DNA of 64,000 nucleotides from NCBI GenBank assembly GCA_016165875.1, contig JABBOT010000036.1, forward strand, positions 248,001 to 312,000, written 5' to 3'. The notes below the pieces were generated by a model that did not search any database, had not been told where the DNA came from, and saw only the letters and a program-made list of their open reading frames with translations. Below are positions 11,801 through 20,763 of the stretch, one piece after another. The translations under genes and the position numbers were made by a program. This DNA is from Acanthopleura granulata. Taxonomy: Eukaryota; Mollusca; Polyplacophora; Chitonida; Chitonidae. The number at the start of each line of letters is the position of its first letter. Position 1 is the stretch's first letter.

Positions 11801-14666
11801 ATTTTCTGCTAGTTCATGTATTACCCTACACTTTTATACCAACACTGAACAACTAATAACTAGACGTGTGTGTGTACCTGTATCTTTGTACCTGTATCTT
11901 TATACCTGTATCTTTGTACCTGCATCTTTGTACCTGTATCTTTGTACCTGCATCTCTGTACATGCATCTTTGTACCTGTATCTTTATGCCTGCATCTTTA
12001 CACCTGTATCTTTGTACCTGAATCTTTGTACCTGCATCTTTACACCTGTATCTTTGTACCTGCATCTTTGTACCTGAATCTTTGTACCTGCATCTTTGTA
12101 CCTGCATCTTTACACCTGTATCTTTGTACCTGCATCTTTGTACCTGAATCTTTGTACCTGTATCTTTGTACCTATATCTTTAAGCAGCCTCTTCTGAAGC
12201 CTAATTCCAGTCACCATAAAATTTCTGATTATCATAATTTTTTGACGTGGATTACCCAAAATTTTGAGACCATAAAGTCCGCATGCATAAACAGTTATTA
12301 AAAAGCACTTAACCGGCCTGTCTAAACTGCAACTCTGCACTTCTATTTACTGTCACATTTTGACTACTTACATGTTATTATTCCCTTACAGCATTATAGG
12401 GGACAGAGGATTATTATGTTAGAAATAAATGATTCATGCTTTTCGCCCTTGTATGTAGCCCACGACAATATTTCACCCTGTACTCTACATAATTGCCAGT
12501 GGCTACCCCGCATGTACATCCTGCCAATACATCACTCTGTAGGCAGCCAAGGCATAGCAACCATACCTCCTGTCAATCATCTGATAGCACCGTTTCAGCC
12601 AACTGAAGCTGGGCATCTGCCGTCGGGGTGTGGCTCCGTGGAAGTACACGATCATGTAGTCCTCTGCCACCAGCAGCTCTAAGGTACTGATCACATAGCT
12701 GAAACAACAACAGCAACATGGACCGATTTATTTATTTGATCGGCATTTTACGCTGTACTCAAGAATATATCACTTATACACCAGTGACCAGCATTGTGGT
12801 GGGAGGAAACTGGGCAGAGCCCGAGGGAAAACCACGACCATCAGCAGGTTGCTGGCAGACCATCCCACGTACGCAACAACAAGGAGGACCCTGGCATTTA
12901 TTCGACAGCTGTAAAAAACAACAACAATGACATGGAACATGCTGACATTTATCACATTCGAAACGCTGTACATCCCCATTCTTTCCTAGGCTGTGGCGGT
13001 GGCTAGCAGACGATGTAGTGAAAGATAAAACGAGTTCCTACAGGAAAATGAAGGATAACTGGCGATCTTCACAGAACGATGCCTGATAATAACTAGGAAA
13101 AACGGTCAGTTCTACACACAAGAAGACTCCTTCCATGACACTGCATTAGTCATATTCACAAGAAGAGGTTTTCTATGACATAATTACAGGTCGTACTCCC
13201 AAGAAGAGGTTTTCCATGACATAACTACAGTTCATACTCACAAGAAGAGTTATTCCATGACATAACTACAAGTCATACTCCCAAGAGGTTTTCCATGACA
13301 TAACTACAGGTCGTACTTACAAGAAGAGGTTTTCCATGACACAGTCATAAGTCATACTCACAAGAGGTTTTCCATGACATAACTACAAGTCATACTCCCA
13401 AGAGGTTTTCCATGACATAACTACAGGTCGTACTTAGAAGAAGAGGTTTTCCATGACACAGTCATAAGTCATACTCTCAAGAGGTTTTCCATGACATAAC
13501 TACAAGTCATACTCACAAGAAGAGTTATTCCATGACATAACTACAGGTCATACTCACAAGAACAGGTTTTCTATGACATAACTACAGGTCGCACTCCCAA
13601 GAAGAGGTTTTCCATGACACAGTCATAAGTCATACTCACAAGAGGTTTTCCATGACATAACTACAAGTCATACTCACAGGAAGAGGTATTCCGTGACATA
13701 ACTACAGGTCGTACTCACAAGAACAGGTTTTCCATGACATAGCTGTAATCTTTGCGACTCCTGCCCGGCAGGTAGCAGCCAGAGAACACAATCATTGCAT
13801 TAAGACCTTCTCCGTAGTAACCTGTAAAAAGTTACCGTCCAATGCACATAAAATCCCTTGCACTTTCAGCTATTGTACTATGTAACTAATAGATACAAAT
13901 TCCAAGTATATCATGTATAAATACCAACCATTTATAAAATTTAACTTAAATGACTCCATTCACCTTGAACCACCCCCTATGACAATATCCAGAGTAAAAT
14001 ACAACATGAGTCTACATGTATCTGACTCATTTACATACATGCACAGACTTATACAGACTAATTCACAAAGTCTCCATAACACAACAACCAATATGTGCGA
14101 AGGTATGAATATGTCTGAAATAAGCCTAATACATGTACTGCACATAAACCTGCTCTGTTACATGTTTTAAAGTTGAGAGATTAATGCACGTGCAGGAGAG
14201 CAATGTGAAAAGAAGAGCTTCAATTCTCTGCCAGGCCATAAAATCGCTGAGTTATCTCCCCTGTCTACAATCTCACAATGAAGGACATATATCTTTTCTA
14301 GAGAACAAATATTTACCCAATAGCAATTCCTCCTTATGAACTACAATAAACATTTATGCATTTGTTCTTGGTGCACCTAAGGCACCATCGTGTTTTATTG
14401 AAATATTTTAGTGATTTTTCAAGACAATTCTGATAACTGTGAAATGGGACAGCCAGTGCTGGAAGGCAAGCGACTAGTGGAGATAACCCGGCTTTCCTAA
14501 CCTCCATGTGACAGCACCCTCTTGTACGGCTCCACCACCTTCATGTCAATCGTAAACTGCTGGTCCCCGATCGTAACCTTCCGCCAGTTCTTCTGGTCAT
14601 CAGACTCTTCCTCTGCAGTGTATTCTGGGATGGCTTCTGCAGCTGGGCTTACAACAGGTGTATCAT
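5703..14666 (-). CDS. BCH-domain protein gene, BNIP2/PRUNE2-like (5' exons not seen)
   Basis: This is a minus-strand split gene. Five exons (14502-14666, 13719-13821, 12567-12698, 9954-10040, 9356-9454) join in phase, followed by one of two last exons (8328-8405 or 5703-5862). The product matches the C-terminal BCH domain of BNIP2, BNIPL and PRUNE2: hallmarks are [48 protein letters not shown] and CYQMIDRR. In known members this CRAL-TRIO-like domain is a scaffold that binds lipids and small-GTPase regulators in the cytoplasm, affecting Rho/Cdc42 signalling and trafficking. The acidic stretch [10 protein letters not shown] before the domain fits the family. All five complete introns have GT/AG borders and consistent phases, so the gene is probably functional. 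The N-terminal region must lie above 14.7 kb or beyond the window. I cannot separate BNIP2 from PRUNE2 without it. Confidence 0.9.
5863..8327. other. Intron/alternative 3' region of the BCH gene
   Basis: No coding exon is recognised. Near 6,830-6,945 there is a short degenerate repeat of about 17 bp built on actgatatcactgtg. The rest is unremarkable AT-rich sequence. Confidence 0.55.
8328..8405 (-). CDS. BCH gene alternative last exon, short Ser/Thr/Pro tail
   Basis: The acceptor ggaaacacag is followed by G, which completes a CAG codon. The exon then encodes [20 protein letters not shown] plus a few residues and a TGA stop. QYDERR directly after the BCH domain resembles the tails of BNIP2 family members. 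It is a plausible short isoform, because its stop would prevent use of the 5.7 kb exon in the same transcript. Confidence 0.75.
   Translation of the reverse strand, partial: YDERRQKSSSVSTPSTPSSAAASPR
8650..8875. repeat. 42-bp minisatellite open on both strands
   Basis: About five copies of a 42-bp unit contain cctcagtttacatggtttag and gcaccagaaac. Being a multiple of three, it gives a 14-residue repeat on either strand. It lies in the intron between the 9.36 kb and 8.33 kb exons of the BCH gene. I see no splice borders that would make it an exon. Confidence 0.8.
9356..9454 (-). CDS. BCH gene exon: [20 protein letters not shown]
   Basis: The exon is 99 bp, phase 2 in and out. The acceptor is tctcccctttcag and the donor gtgagt. 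It encodes [20 protein letters not shown] and the end of the BCH domain, [13 protein letters not shown]. Its phase-2 end (CA) accepts either of the two last exons below. Confidence 0.93.
9954..10040 (-). CDS. BCH gene exon: [19 protein letters not shown]
   Basis: The exon is 87 bp, phase 2 in and out. The acceptor is tttgtgatttcag and the donor gtatgg. It encodes [20 protein letters not shown] and MMSRPFI. The [10 protein letters not shown] type of segment is characteristic of CRAL-TRIO/BCH domains. Confidence 0.95.
10326..10530 (-). mobile_element. tRNA-derived SINE, minus orientation
   Basis: The tail reads tttatttgattggtgtttta followed by cgccatactcaaga. The body and tRNA-like head run to the right, ending near ttcaactcacagtgatcgc, which reads as a B-box-like sequence on the minus strand. 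It lies in a BCH gene intron. Confidence 0.8.
11872..12182. repeat. 14-bp minisatellite, about 22 copies
   Basis: The unit is tttgtacctgtatc with variants such as tttatacctgcatc. Several frames stay open by chance and give cysteine/tyrosine-rich pseudo-proteins, which I do not call genes. It lies inside the intron between the 12.6 kb and 9.95 kb BCH exons. Confidence 0.9.
12567..12698 (-). CDS. BCH gene exon: [13 protein letters not shown] and CYQMIDRR
   Basis: The exon is 132 bp, phase 2 in and out. The acceptor is ttgttgtttcag and the donor gtatgg. It encodes the most conserved core of the BCH fold, [19 protein letters not shown], then [20 protein letters not shown] and IDRR. The match to BNIP2/PRUNE2-type proteins is strong and unbroken. 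Confidence 0.95.
12723..12885 (-). mobile_element. tRNA-derived SINE, minus orientation, 5' truncated
   Basis: It begins with the tail tttatttatttgatcggcat and continues through gcattgtggtgggaggaaac and the conserved ccacgaccatcagcaggttg. The head is missing or diverged. It sits just upstream (in transcript order) of the 12.6 kb BCH exon. Confidence 0.75.
13130..13718 (-). repeat. Tandem array of duplicated exon-3'-end plus splice donor
   Basis: About fifteen units of 37-42 bp follow the BCH exon directly in transcript order. Read on the minus strand, each has the exon-derived sequence tatgtcatggaaaacct, then ctcttctt, then a donor-like gtgagtatg. Several units keep gtgagt or gtaagt; others carry gggagt or other changes. 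Units alternate mainly between about 41 bp and a 38-bp form lacking three bases (aga on the plus strand). The array is therefore a minisatellite seeded from a real exon/intron junction. Confidence 0.88.
13719..13821 (-). CDS. BCH gene exon: [14 protein letters not shown] segment
   Basis: The exon is 103 bp, phase 1 in and phase 2 out. The acceptor is tttttacag and the donor gtgagt. It encodes [19 protein letters not shown] and SYVMENLF, both typical BCH-domain stretches. The last ~28 bases of this exon plus about 13 intron bases are the unit that has been tandemly copied immediately downstream (13,130-13,718). Confidence 0.92.
14502..14666 (-). CDS. BCH gene exon: acidic linker and start of BCH domain
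   Basis: The exon is 165 bp, phase 1 in and phase 1 out. The acceptor is cttatcttccactag and the donor gttagg. It encodes an acidic linker, then [18 protein letters not shown] and [11 protein letters not shown], the start of the BCH domain. It is the most 5' exon I can support; no upstream exon of this gene is recognisable between here and 16.6 kb. Confidence 0.9.
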
Positions 14667-16600
14667 CTAGTGGAAGATAAGTCAAAAAATAAAGCTGACA
14701 TCAAAGTGTATACCAAACAGACTTTTCAATGAGGAAGATAGCGGGATTTTTACCCGAAACATGGACACAACTGATTTAATATTTTATCAAGGTTTCTACT
14801 ACATGTACCTGTAAGTTCTGAACAAATTTTCCCTGCTGCAGCAATGTTCAGCACCAGGGCTGGAGGAAACCAGGCTGTGATCAGAGTAATGCCAGGTACC
14901 CAACAAATGTCCTGACTTAAAAAAGCTATAGTCGAAGAAGGGAAAGCCAAATACGGACGGGCAACTTCTTTAGTCAAAGGACTGAAAGTTGCAGTGAACG
15001 ATCGCTTTCATCGTCTCAGTGATGGGGGCCTGAGCAGTATGAAAGTGTTTACCAAGAAATTCAAAGTATGAAGGATTCATCTGCTAAAAAAGTTAACAAA
15101 AGAAAGAACTTGCCACCTTGGATTCCAAATTCTGAGATAACTGCAGACAAATTTGGTACTTCCTGTGTTACATTACAACATATTTAGGCATGAACAATCA
15201 CAGCGCACCTTTACATATCGAGAGTAAATCTATCATTGTTTTAGTCTCTACGCTGTTGAGTAACATGAACGCTCATGTAGACTTGTAGACTCCATGAATC
15301 AAAGTTAATATATAGAAGTTCACGTACACGTAATGGACCAAAATTAGATCATTCTGGGTTAATACAAGGCAGAAATGCTCAACGATAACATTACAGTTAT
15401 AACAAATAATATGACTAAAAGACAAATAACAGAAATTGAAGACAAATGATAAAGTCAACAGACAACTAGTAAAATCAAGAGACAAATAAAATCATCAACA
15501 GACAAATGATAAAATCAAAAGATGAAACAACAGAGGGTAAATAAAATTGTAGAGGGAAAATCACATCGTATTACATGTTCAGTTTGAGGTTATGCATCTG
15601 TACTTGGTGAAGCCGTGTGAACTTAAACAGGTAGGTTAAAATGACAAGATTAAAAGGGCATTCAGGGTTTACATTTGGACTATGGAGTCAATCTAGGTCA
15701 GTGCATTCATAAAATGTGATTTAGGCTGGTGGTAATAATCAGGGTAGACCAGTGTGTGATTTAGGCTGGTGGCGATAATCAGGGTACACCAGTGTGTGAT
15801 TTAGGCTGGTGGTAATAATCAGGGTAGACCAGTGTGTGATTTAGGCTGGTGGTGATAATCAGGGTAGACCAGTGTGTGATTTAGGCTGGTGGTGATAATC
15901 AGGGTAGACCAGTGTGTGATTTAGGCTGGTGGTGATAATCAGGGTGGACCAGTGTGTGATTTAGGCTGGTGGTGATAATCAGGGTAGACAAGTGTGTGAT
16001 TTAGGCTGGTGGTGATAATCAGGGTGGACCAGTGTGTGATTTAGGCTGGTGGTGATAATCAGGGTAGACAAGTGTGTGATTTGACAAAATGGGGACAAAA
16101 GTCAACATAATAAACAGGTAAAGATTTCATAGCAGGAAGACACAAACCTGGTGTTGAAACTAAAACCCACAGAGAAAATTCCGTGTAAACATTTGACTGA
16201 CACAAGTGATAGCCAAGTCTTTACCTCTTGTCTCAGCCCAGCTGCACCGCATTTGTCCGCTCATAAACATGCCGCACGTGTGCTTACTCCGTTACTGCTG
16301 TTGTGACACCAAGAAGGATCATCAGATCAGACAGGTTTGTGCATGTGGATGTTCAAATCTATCTCTAGGAAATCTTAGAAGACCAAAAAGTGCCATCATC
16401 CAGTGTAAGAATCTCTTTTCTGCATATTTTAATGGCTTTAATTTTGATAAAAAAAAAACACAGACACCTGTTGATTTAATACATGCATATTTAGCAATTG
16501 TTGTTGACAGTGAAATTAGAAATCACAACTTTCTTTCTATGATGCACAAATGGCGAGTCCGAGACAGACATGGGGTATGTGTGGCCTGATTGACGCGGTG
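14667..16600. other. Non-coding stretch upstream of the BCH exons
   Basis: No further BCH exon is recognisable. It contains the 40-bp array at 15,711-16,080. Open frames at 14,750-15,070 and 16,206-16,589 show no family motif that I can support. Confidence 0.5.
15711..16080. repeat. 40-bp minisatellite, about 9 copies
   Basis: The unit agtgtgtgatttaggctggt plus ggtgataatcagggtagacc repeats at exactly 40 bp with a few substitutions. The high similarity between copies suggests recent amplification. Confidence 0.93.
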
Positions 16601-16654
16601 CAAACAGAAATCACTCAAACTCGGGGGCCTTTCTAAAAGCCTCGGGTGTAGTGA

Positions 16655-16995
16655 TATCAGGCGTCTCTAGCTCGTCCTTCCGTGCGGCTCGCTTATTCCT
16701 GCCCTCAGCTATCTGTCTGCACATGCACCATCATTTAGCCTGCTGCGCCATTGAGAGCGGTCAAGAGCCAGCGTCTCCCAGGAGGGAAGCTCAATAGCTA
16801 GCTTTTTGAGCGACGCTTTCAACAGTCTTTGTACCGCTTCTTCTGACCCCCGACTGACCGCTTGCCATAGCACAGTTCGCCGTACATTATCTGCTTGGGC
16901 AGTCGGCTGTCTGGCATTCTGACCACGTGTCCCCTCCATCTGACTTCAGCAGGATAGTGTGTATACTGGAGAGGCTTCGCCACTTGCCCGTGGCT
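16655..16995 (-). pseudogene. Non-LTR retrotransposon ORF2 C-terminal fragment
   Basis: Read on the minus strand, RWRGHVVRMPDSRLPKQIMY and then, after a one-frame shift, LPSWETLALDRSQWRS are the characteristic C-terminal tail found after the reverse transcriptase domain of many LINE-type elements. The frameshift and the absence of any reverse transcriptase domain next to it show a dead, truncated copy. It sits at the left edge of the GC-rich block. Confidence 0.75.
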
Positions 16996-16999
16996 TAGG

Positions 17000-17580
17000 A
17001 TGTAGAAATGAAGTCATGACTTGCGCTTGACTTGGATTACAGTGAGGGAGAGTTGCGCCTATCGTCAGCCTCACTCTCTTTTCCATCTGTCGCAATTCCA
17101 TCTGTGTCCAGTAGCAAGACGTAGTCGAGACGGCTGGAGATGGTTCGAGATGCAGTGGATGGCCACCAGTGTCCTACGTGTCTCTCTGTGCCCTGGGCGC
17201 GCGCCTCGACGCTTTGCTGGGTCCGCCTTCTTGCCCGTTGAACCAACTACTGGTTTCTTCCGCGCACTCCGCCGGATCCAATCTTCGCATGCGAGGGTAG
17301 ACAATCCCCTATTCACTGAGGGTTATCAGACCCGTCAACTACTATTCACCAGGTTTAGCCTGCCAGTCGAAGCCGTTGCCCGGGGTGTGGCCACTGTTGC
17401 ATGCTAACAGCTGCTCGGAGCCATAGGTGGGAGCTGAGTGCTTGGTGAGGACCAAGGTGGGTAAACTACTCGGAAGAGGCTCAGTGTCAACGCTATTGAG
17501 AGACCTCATCATCACCGAGACTAAGTGTTGTAGGGAGTGCTGAAGTCAATAGAGCATACCGTTCACATGCTTACCTCTAC
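17000..17580. other. GC-rich stretch, content not recognised
   Basis: Composition matches the Polinton-like block to its right rather than the host DNA to its left. Open frames on both strands (17,021-17,407 plus; 17,037-17,316 minus) have no motif that I recognise. It may be decayed element sequence. Confidence 0.4.
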
Positions 17581-17799
17581 ACGTGTCTCCCTTTTATTTT
17601 CAACTCCCCAACAGGTTGTACCGCCAAAGCCTGCGCGCCTACCAGCAGTGGGACGAGGCAAGGAAGTTCTTTGCATCCGACTGCAAGCGCCATCCCGAGG
17701 TAGCCATGGTCGCAAAAGACCTAGCGCTGGCGGACGTTTCCCTTGGAGACTCCTTAACCACTAAGTACGCCCTGTGGCTTGACCTCCGCTCCACGGAGG

Positions 17800-18541
17800 A
17801 CGACCACCTACACGGCAGCGGAAAGGACCATTCAGATCGCGAAAAAGACAGAGGCTGTGGGCGCCATGAACATCTACCTTTACGAGGTCAAGGACGCTCA
17901 ACTCATCATCGAGGATGGCCGATTCGTCACACACTTGTCCTGTCAACCTCTGGCCCAGGGGCACACACTCGGCGATTATCTGCGGAATTACGGGGGTGTG
18001 GGAAAACCCTTTTCACACTCAAACTCCTGGAGGATCTTTATCGAAGCTTGTTTCAACACATTGGTGTCCTGTGTCCCACTATACTGTACAATCCCGTGTA
18101 TCAAGGATGTCCATCGGTGTAGAGGGACCTAGAGGTCTATGTCTTAGACAGAAGTGAAAGGCTCCATGACTACCTCCGTGCCTACTACCAGCTGTTCCAA
18201 GGAAAGCCAAGCCTGTACATCATTGACGGCTACTCGGGCACAAAGGCGCTGGCCATAAAGAAAGACATGCTCTTTGAGCAGGCCTTCTCAGACCAGGACG
18301 TGCAACAAAGCGCCTGGGTGCTCACCCAGAAATATAACTCGGCCTTGAAGGATGTACGCGTGCAGACGCGCTGGGTCGCCATCTTCCACTGCAAAAATAG
18401 GGACTCGTTTGAAGAATGCCTCCGAGAAAATGACATGGTTCCTCCAGAAGAGCGGGCCAGAGTGCGGCAGCATCTGGCCCAAACAAAGCATGCCAAGCTT
18501 CTGTTGAAGACTGATCACCCGGCTGCATACCACTTGCTATA
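17800..18541 (+). pseudogene. Polinton-type FtsK/HerA packaging ATPase, broken
   Basis: The product would be a genome-packaging ATPase of the A32/FtsK-HerA type. The Walker A core GCGKT lies at about 17,993-18,010 and is followed by FTLKLLEDLYR. The Walker B-like YIIDG lies near 18,216-18,230, then KKDMLFEQAF, the sensor-like WVLTQKYNSALKD, and the C-terminal block up to the TAA after YHLL at 18,539-18,541. One reading frame runs throughout but is interrupted by an in-frame TAG at 18,120-18,122. The part before Walker A is out of frame with it (MNIYLYEVKDAQ near 17,866 is in another frame). I therefore call it a pseudogene. The second residue after the Walker B aspartate is changed relative to the acidic residue usual in this family. 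Confidence 0.85.
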
Positions 18542-18617
18542 ATGTGCGAAACACTGTTACAGCAGAGTAGCTCAGTGTTGCTATTTTTCCTCCTAATAAT
18601 CACCTTTATCGCATGGG

Positions 18618-19153
18618 TTGCAATCGAATATGTCAGACCTAATAGTGGTGCATATCGCGCGTTGCATGCGGTCTGTGTCTCAAAATATTCGCCAGGCAAA
18701 AGTGGGCGAACAGGACGAACTAATCGATGAACTGATCGACGAGAACGCTGAGGCCTCGGCTGGACAAAGGAAACAGAAGGAGCCATTGGAGGAAAAGGCA
18801 GAAGTGCGTCCTGCCAATCTACACCGGGAGAGACTTGATGCGTTGGCAGCGGGGAAGGGGGTGAGGTGGTCAAACAGTATCTTGGGAAGGCTTTGACAGT
18901 GGACCAAATTGACTCCTTGAACGAGGACGAGGTCGAGAAGCTCTTCGCCCGTTACGAGGTAAGACTAGGCCCGGTCGTGACGAAAACGATTGGACAGACT
19001 GCATCACAGTTGTACTCAGGAGTGGTCAGGATGTCTCTTCCAATCCCACCCCAGAACCGAATGACGATTGCGGGCAACTTGGAGGTCGACCCCTTTGTTG
19101 CACATGCGATTAGTAGTGCATCCAGTGTGCTCTGTCATAGCTACTGCATATAA
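18618..19153 (+). pseudogene. Polinton-associated small protein, frameshifted
   Basis: Two overlapping frames make up one likely former gene. The first (18,618 onward) carries an acidic/charged segment, DELIDELIDENAEAS. The second (about 18,866-19,153) carries DQIDSLNEDEVEKLFARYE and then FVAHAISSASSVL. I recognise this second part as recurring beside the ATPase in invertebrate Polintons, but I know no function. The shift lies in the G-rich tract near 18,855-18,870. Confidence 0.6.
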
Positions 19154-19581
19154 CTAGCTCCGCTAACCGCTGCTTTTACCACAGCCAGGCGCTGCTAATT
19201 TGAACAACTTTGCCCTCGGACAATGAACGATGACGGAGCACTCGATTCTTCCTTGGGAGCATCAAGCGAATCCGCCGGAGGAGAAACCTCCGGTGTCGGT
19301 GGAAACTGTGACAGACCAAGAGAAAAACCCGAAGAATGTGAGAGCCGGTGTTTCTGTTGCTTAGAGACAGCAGGATGCTCCAGAACGGATGGAGCCTGTT
19401 TCATGGTGTTGCAAACAGGCGAACCTGACCTCTTGGATCATAAGGGTAGCTGGTCATGATGATGTATATTATATATATGCTCATCACAGGCGGCTGCCGC
19501 CTCATACTGTTGCCCCACAAGCCCCCTTCTCCGCTCAGCAATTGAAATCTTCCACGAATCCTCTCCATATGAAATAACAAC

Positions 19582-19812
19582 ATGACAACTTCAGGTACCG
19601 ACGGAAAGATGCTCGTAAACGCCCTGTGTCACAGCGCAGTCGTCCTTGGCTTAGCTATCGGATACTCCAGATTGTACAAGAAGGTCATTGGTCCTTCCCT
19701 AGACTTCACCCCTCGTGATATCGGGATGGTGGTCGTGAACGTGGCCCTCAGAATGGCGACCAAGGACATGCTAATTAAACAGAGGATCATTCCAGCAGAT
19801 ATTATGAAGTAG
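19582..19812 (+). CDS. Small Polinton membrane protein, 76 codons, uninterrupted
   Basis: The frame is open from ATG to TAG. The sequence has a hydrophobic segment around residues 12-30 (ALCHSAVVLGLAIGY) and a second, weaker one near residues 40-58, with FTPRDIGMVV between them. The C-terminus KQRIIPADIMK is typical of short proteins that recur in these elements. It is the only gene of the block that looks intact, but at this length absence of stops proves little. Possible virion or membrane protein; function unknown. Confidence 0.6.
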   Translation: MTTSGTDGKMLVNALCHSAVVLGLAIGYSRLYKKVIGPSLDFTPRDIGMVVVNVALRMATKDMLIKQRIIPADIMK

Positions 19813-19814
19813 AA

Positions 19815-20237
19815 ATGGCCTCGCTCGCAATGATGATTGGGGGGCGCTCTTGTAAATGCACTTGCTTACTCAGGTAGTGACTTTCTCTTCTCAACTCTAC
19901 GAAGCTCCATGGTTGATGCCGAACGCAAACGACACGATATATCTATAGAGCGGCACAGGCGGCACAAGCGGCGTGGCCTCAAAAAAGAACAAAGCGTTTG
20001 GACTGGATTAATGACGAATTTCACCGGCTGGGGCACGCAGAGCGCACATTTCGCGATGTCGATGCCGCCATGCGCCATTACGCTCAAGTCACAGGGAAAA
20101 CTCTTAGTCAGTCAGAGCCCACACCTATCCTGAGCGATTTCTATACACAGTCGGAGGGCCAAAAAGAACGCGAAATCGCCTTCATCCTCCTCGGGATGGG
20201 TGTATGTGGGCTAGTCGCCTATAAACTCCCCGAGTGA
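19815..20237 (+). pseudogene. Second Polinton small membrane protein, frameshifted
   Basis: An ATG at 19,815 opens MASLAMMIGG and then loses frame in a run of six G at 19,839-19,844. A second frame continues with ALVNALAYSGSDF and AERKRHD. After another shift, a third frame (19,998-20,237) carries DWINDEFHRLGHAERTFRDV and ends in a hydrophobic FILLGMGVCGLVAYKL. The former protein would have had hydrophobic segments at both ends around a charged, probably helical middle. It starts within three bases of the preceding stop, as expected for a compact element. Confidence 0.65.
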
Positions 20238-20239
20238 TT

Positions 20240-20760
20240 TCGCAGCAGCGATGCTCCGGGCGGCAGGCATAGTCATCCTCTCGAAGGCGACTAGGCAACT
20301 GCCTGAGCCTTTGGCATCCGTCTGGAAGAGATTGATTAGGCTGTATGAACACCTCGCCGATGGATAGCAAGGTACTCCATTGGCGTCACCGATAAACTCA
20401 CCGGGGAATCGCTGAAGACAGGTTCGAGGTATTTTCTCATTTATAGAAATCACTTGGTTATATCGCAATGATGAGTTTGTCCGAAGAGCTATACTTCGCG
20501 AGGGTAGATGTCGGCTACTGTGCTCTAAGCCACAAGTTCCTGATCCTCTGGCAGACGTGATGATCTATATCGTGGAAGAGTTGGTAGAAACCTGGCGGCC
20601 GGACGAAAACAACGCGAGGTGGTTCACAGCAGTGTTGGAGGACTCGACCAACCTCCCTTAGACGACCGGACGTCTACCGGGGCCTGTGGCTTCCGCCTGT
20701 TGGAATGCCTTGCCGATGGATAATAAGGCCGCCGAGTAATCGCTGGACTCTAGTTAGAGC
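20240..20760. repeat. Imperfect direct repeat upstream of the integrase remnant
   Basis: The stretch near 20,340-20,520 (cgaggtattttctcatttat, then gtccgaagagctatacttc) is repeated imperfectly at about 20,700-20,860 (cgagttattttccatttgta, then gcccgaagaactatactc). Both copies precede an ATG with the reading S/PEELY. This suggests duplication of the 5' end of an ORF inside the element. Confidence 0.5.
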
Positions 20761-20763
20761 TTC

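Noticed and set aside
11853..12340. Cysteine-rich or charged ORFs at 11.9-12.3 kb
   Set aside because: They are translations of the 14-bp minisatellite.
14750..15070. Open frames with AKYGRATSLVKGLKVAV and RFHRLSDGGL on plus and a counterpart on minus
   Set aside because: Looks protein-like over about 60 residues, possibly a transposon scrap, but I could not match it to any family and it is interrupted by stops.
15711..16080. CRISPR-like array at 15.7 kb
   Set aside because: The repeats are head-to-tail with no spacers between them, so it is a minisatellite in animal DNA.
17037..17316. GC-rich arginine-rich ORFs on the minus strand
   Set aside because: Composition effect of the GC-rich block; no motif recognised.
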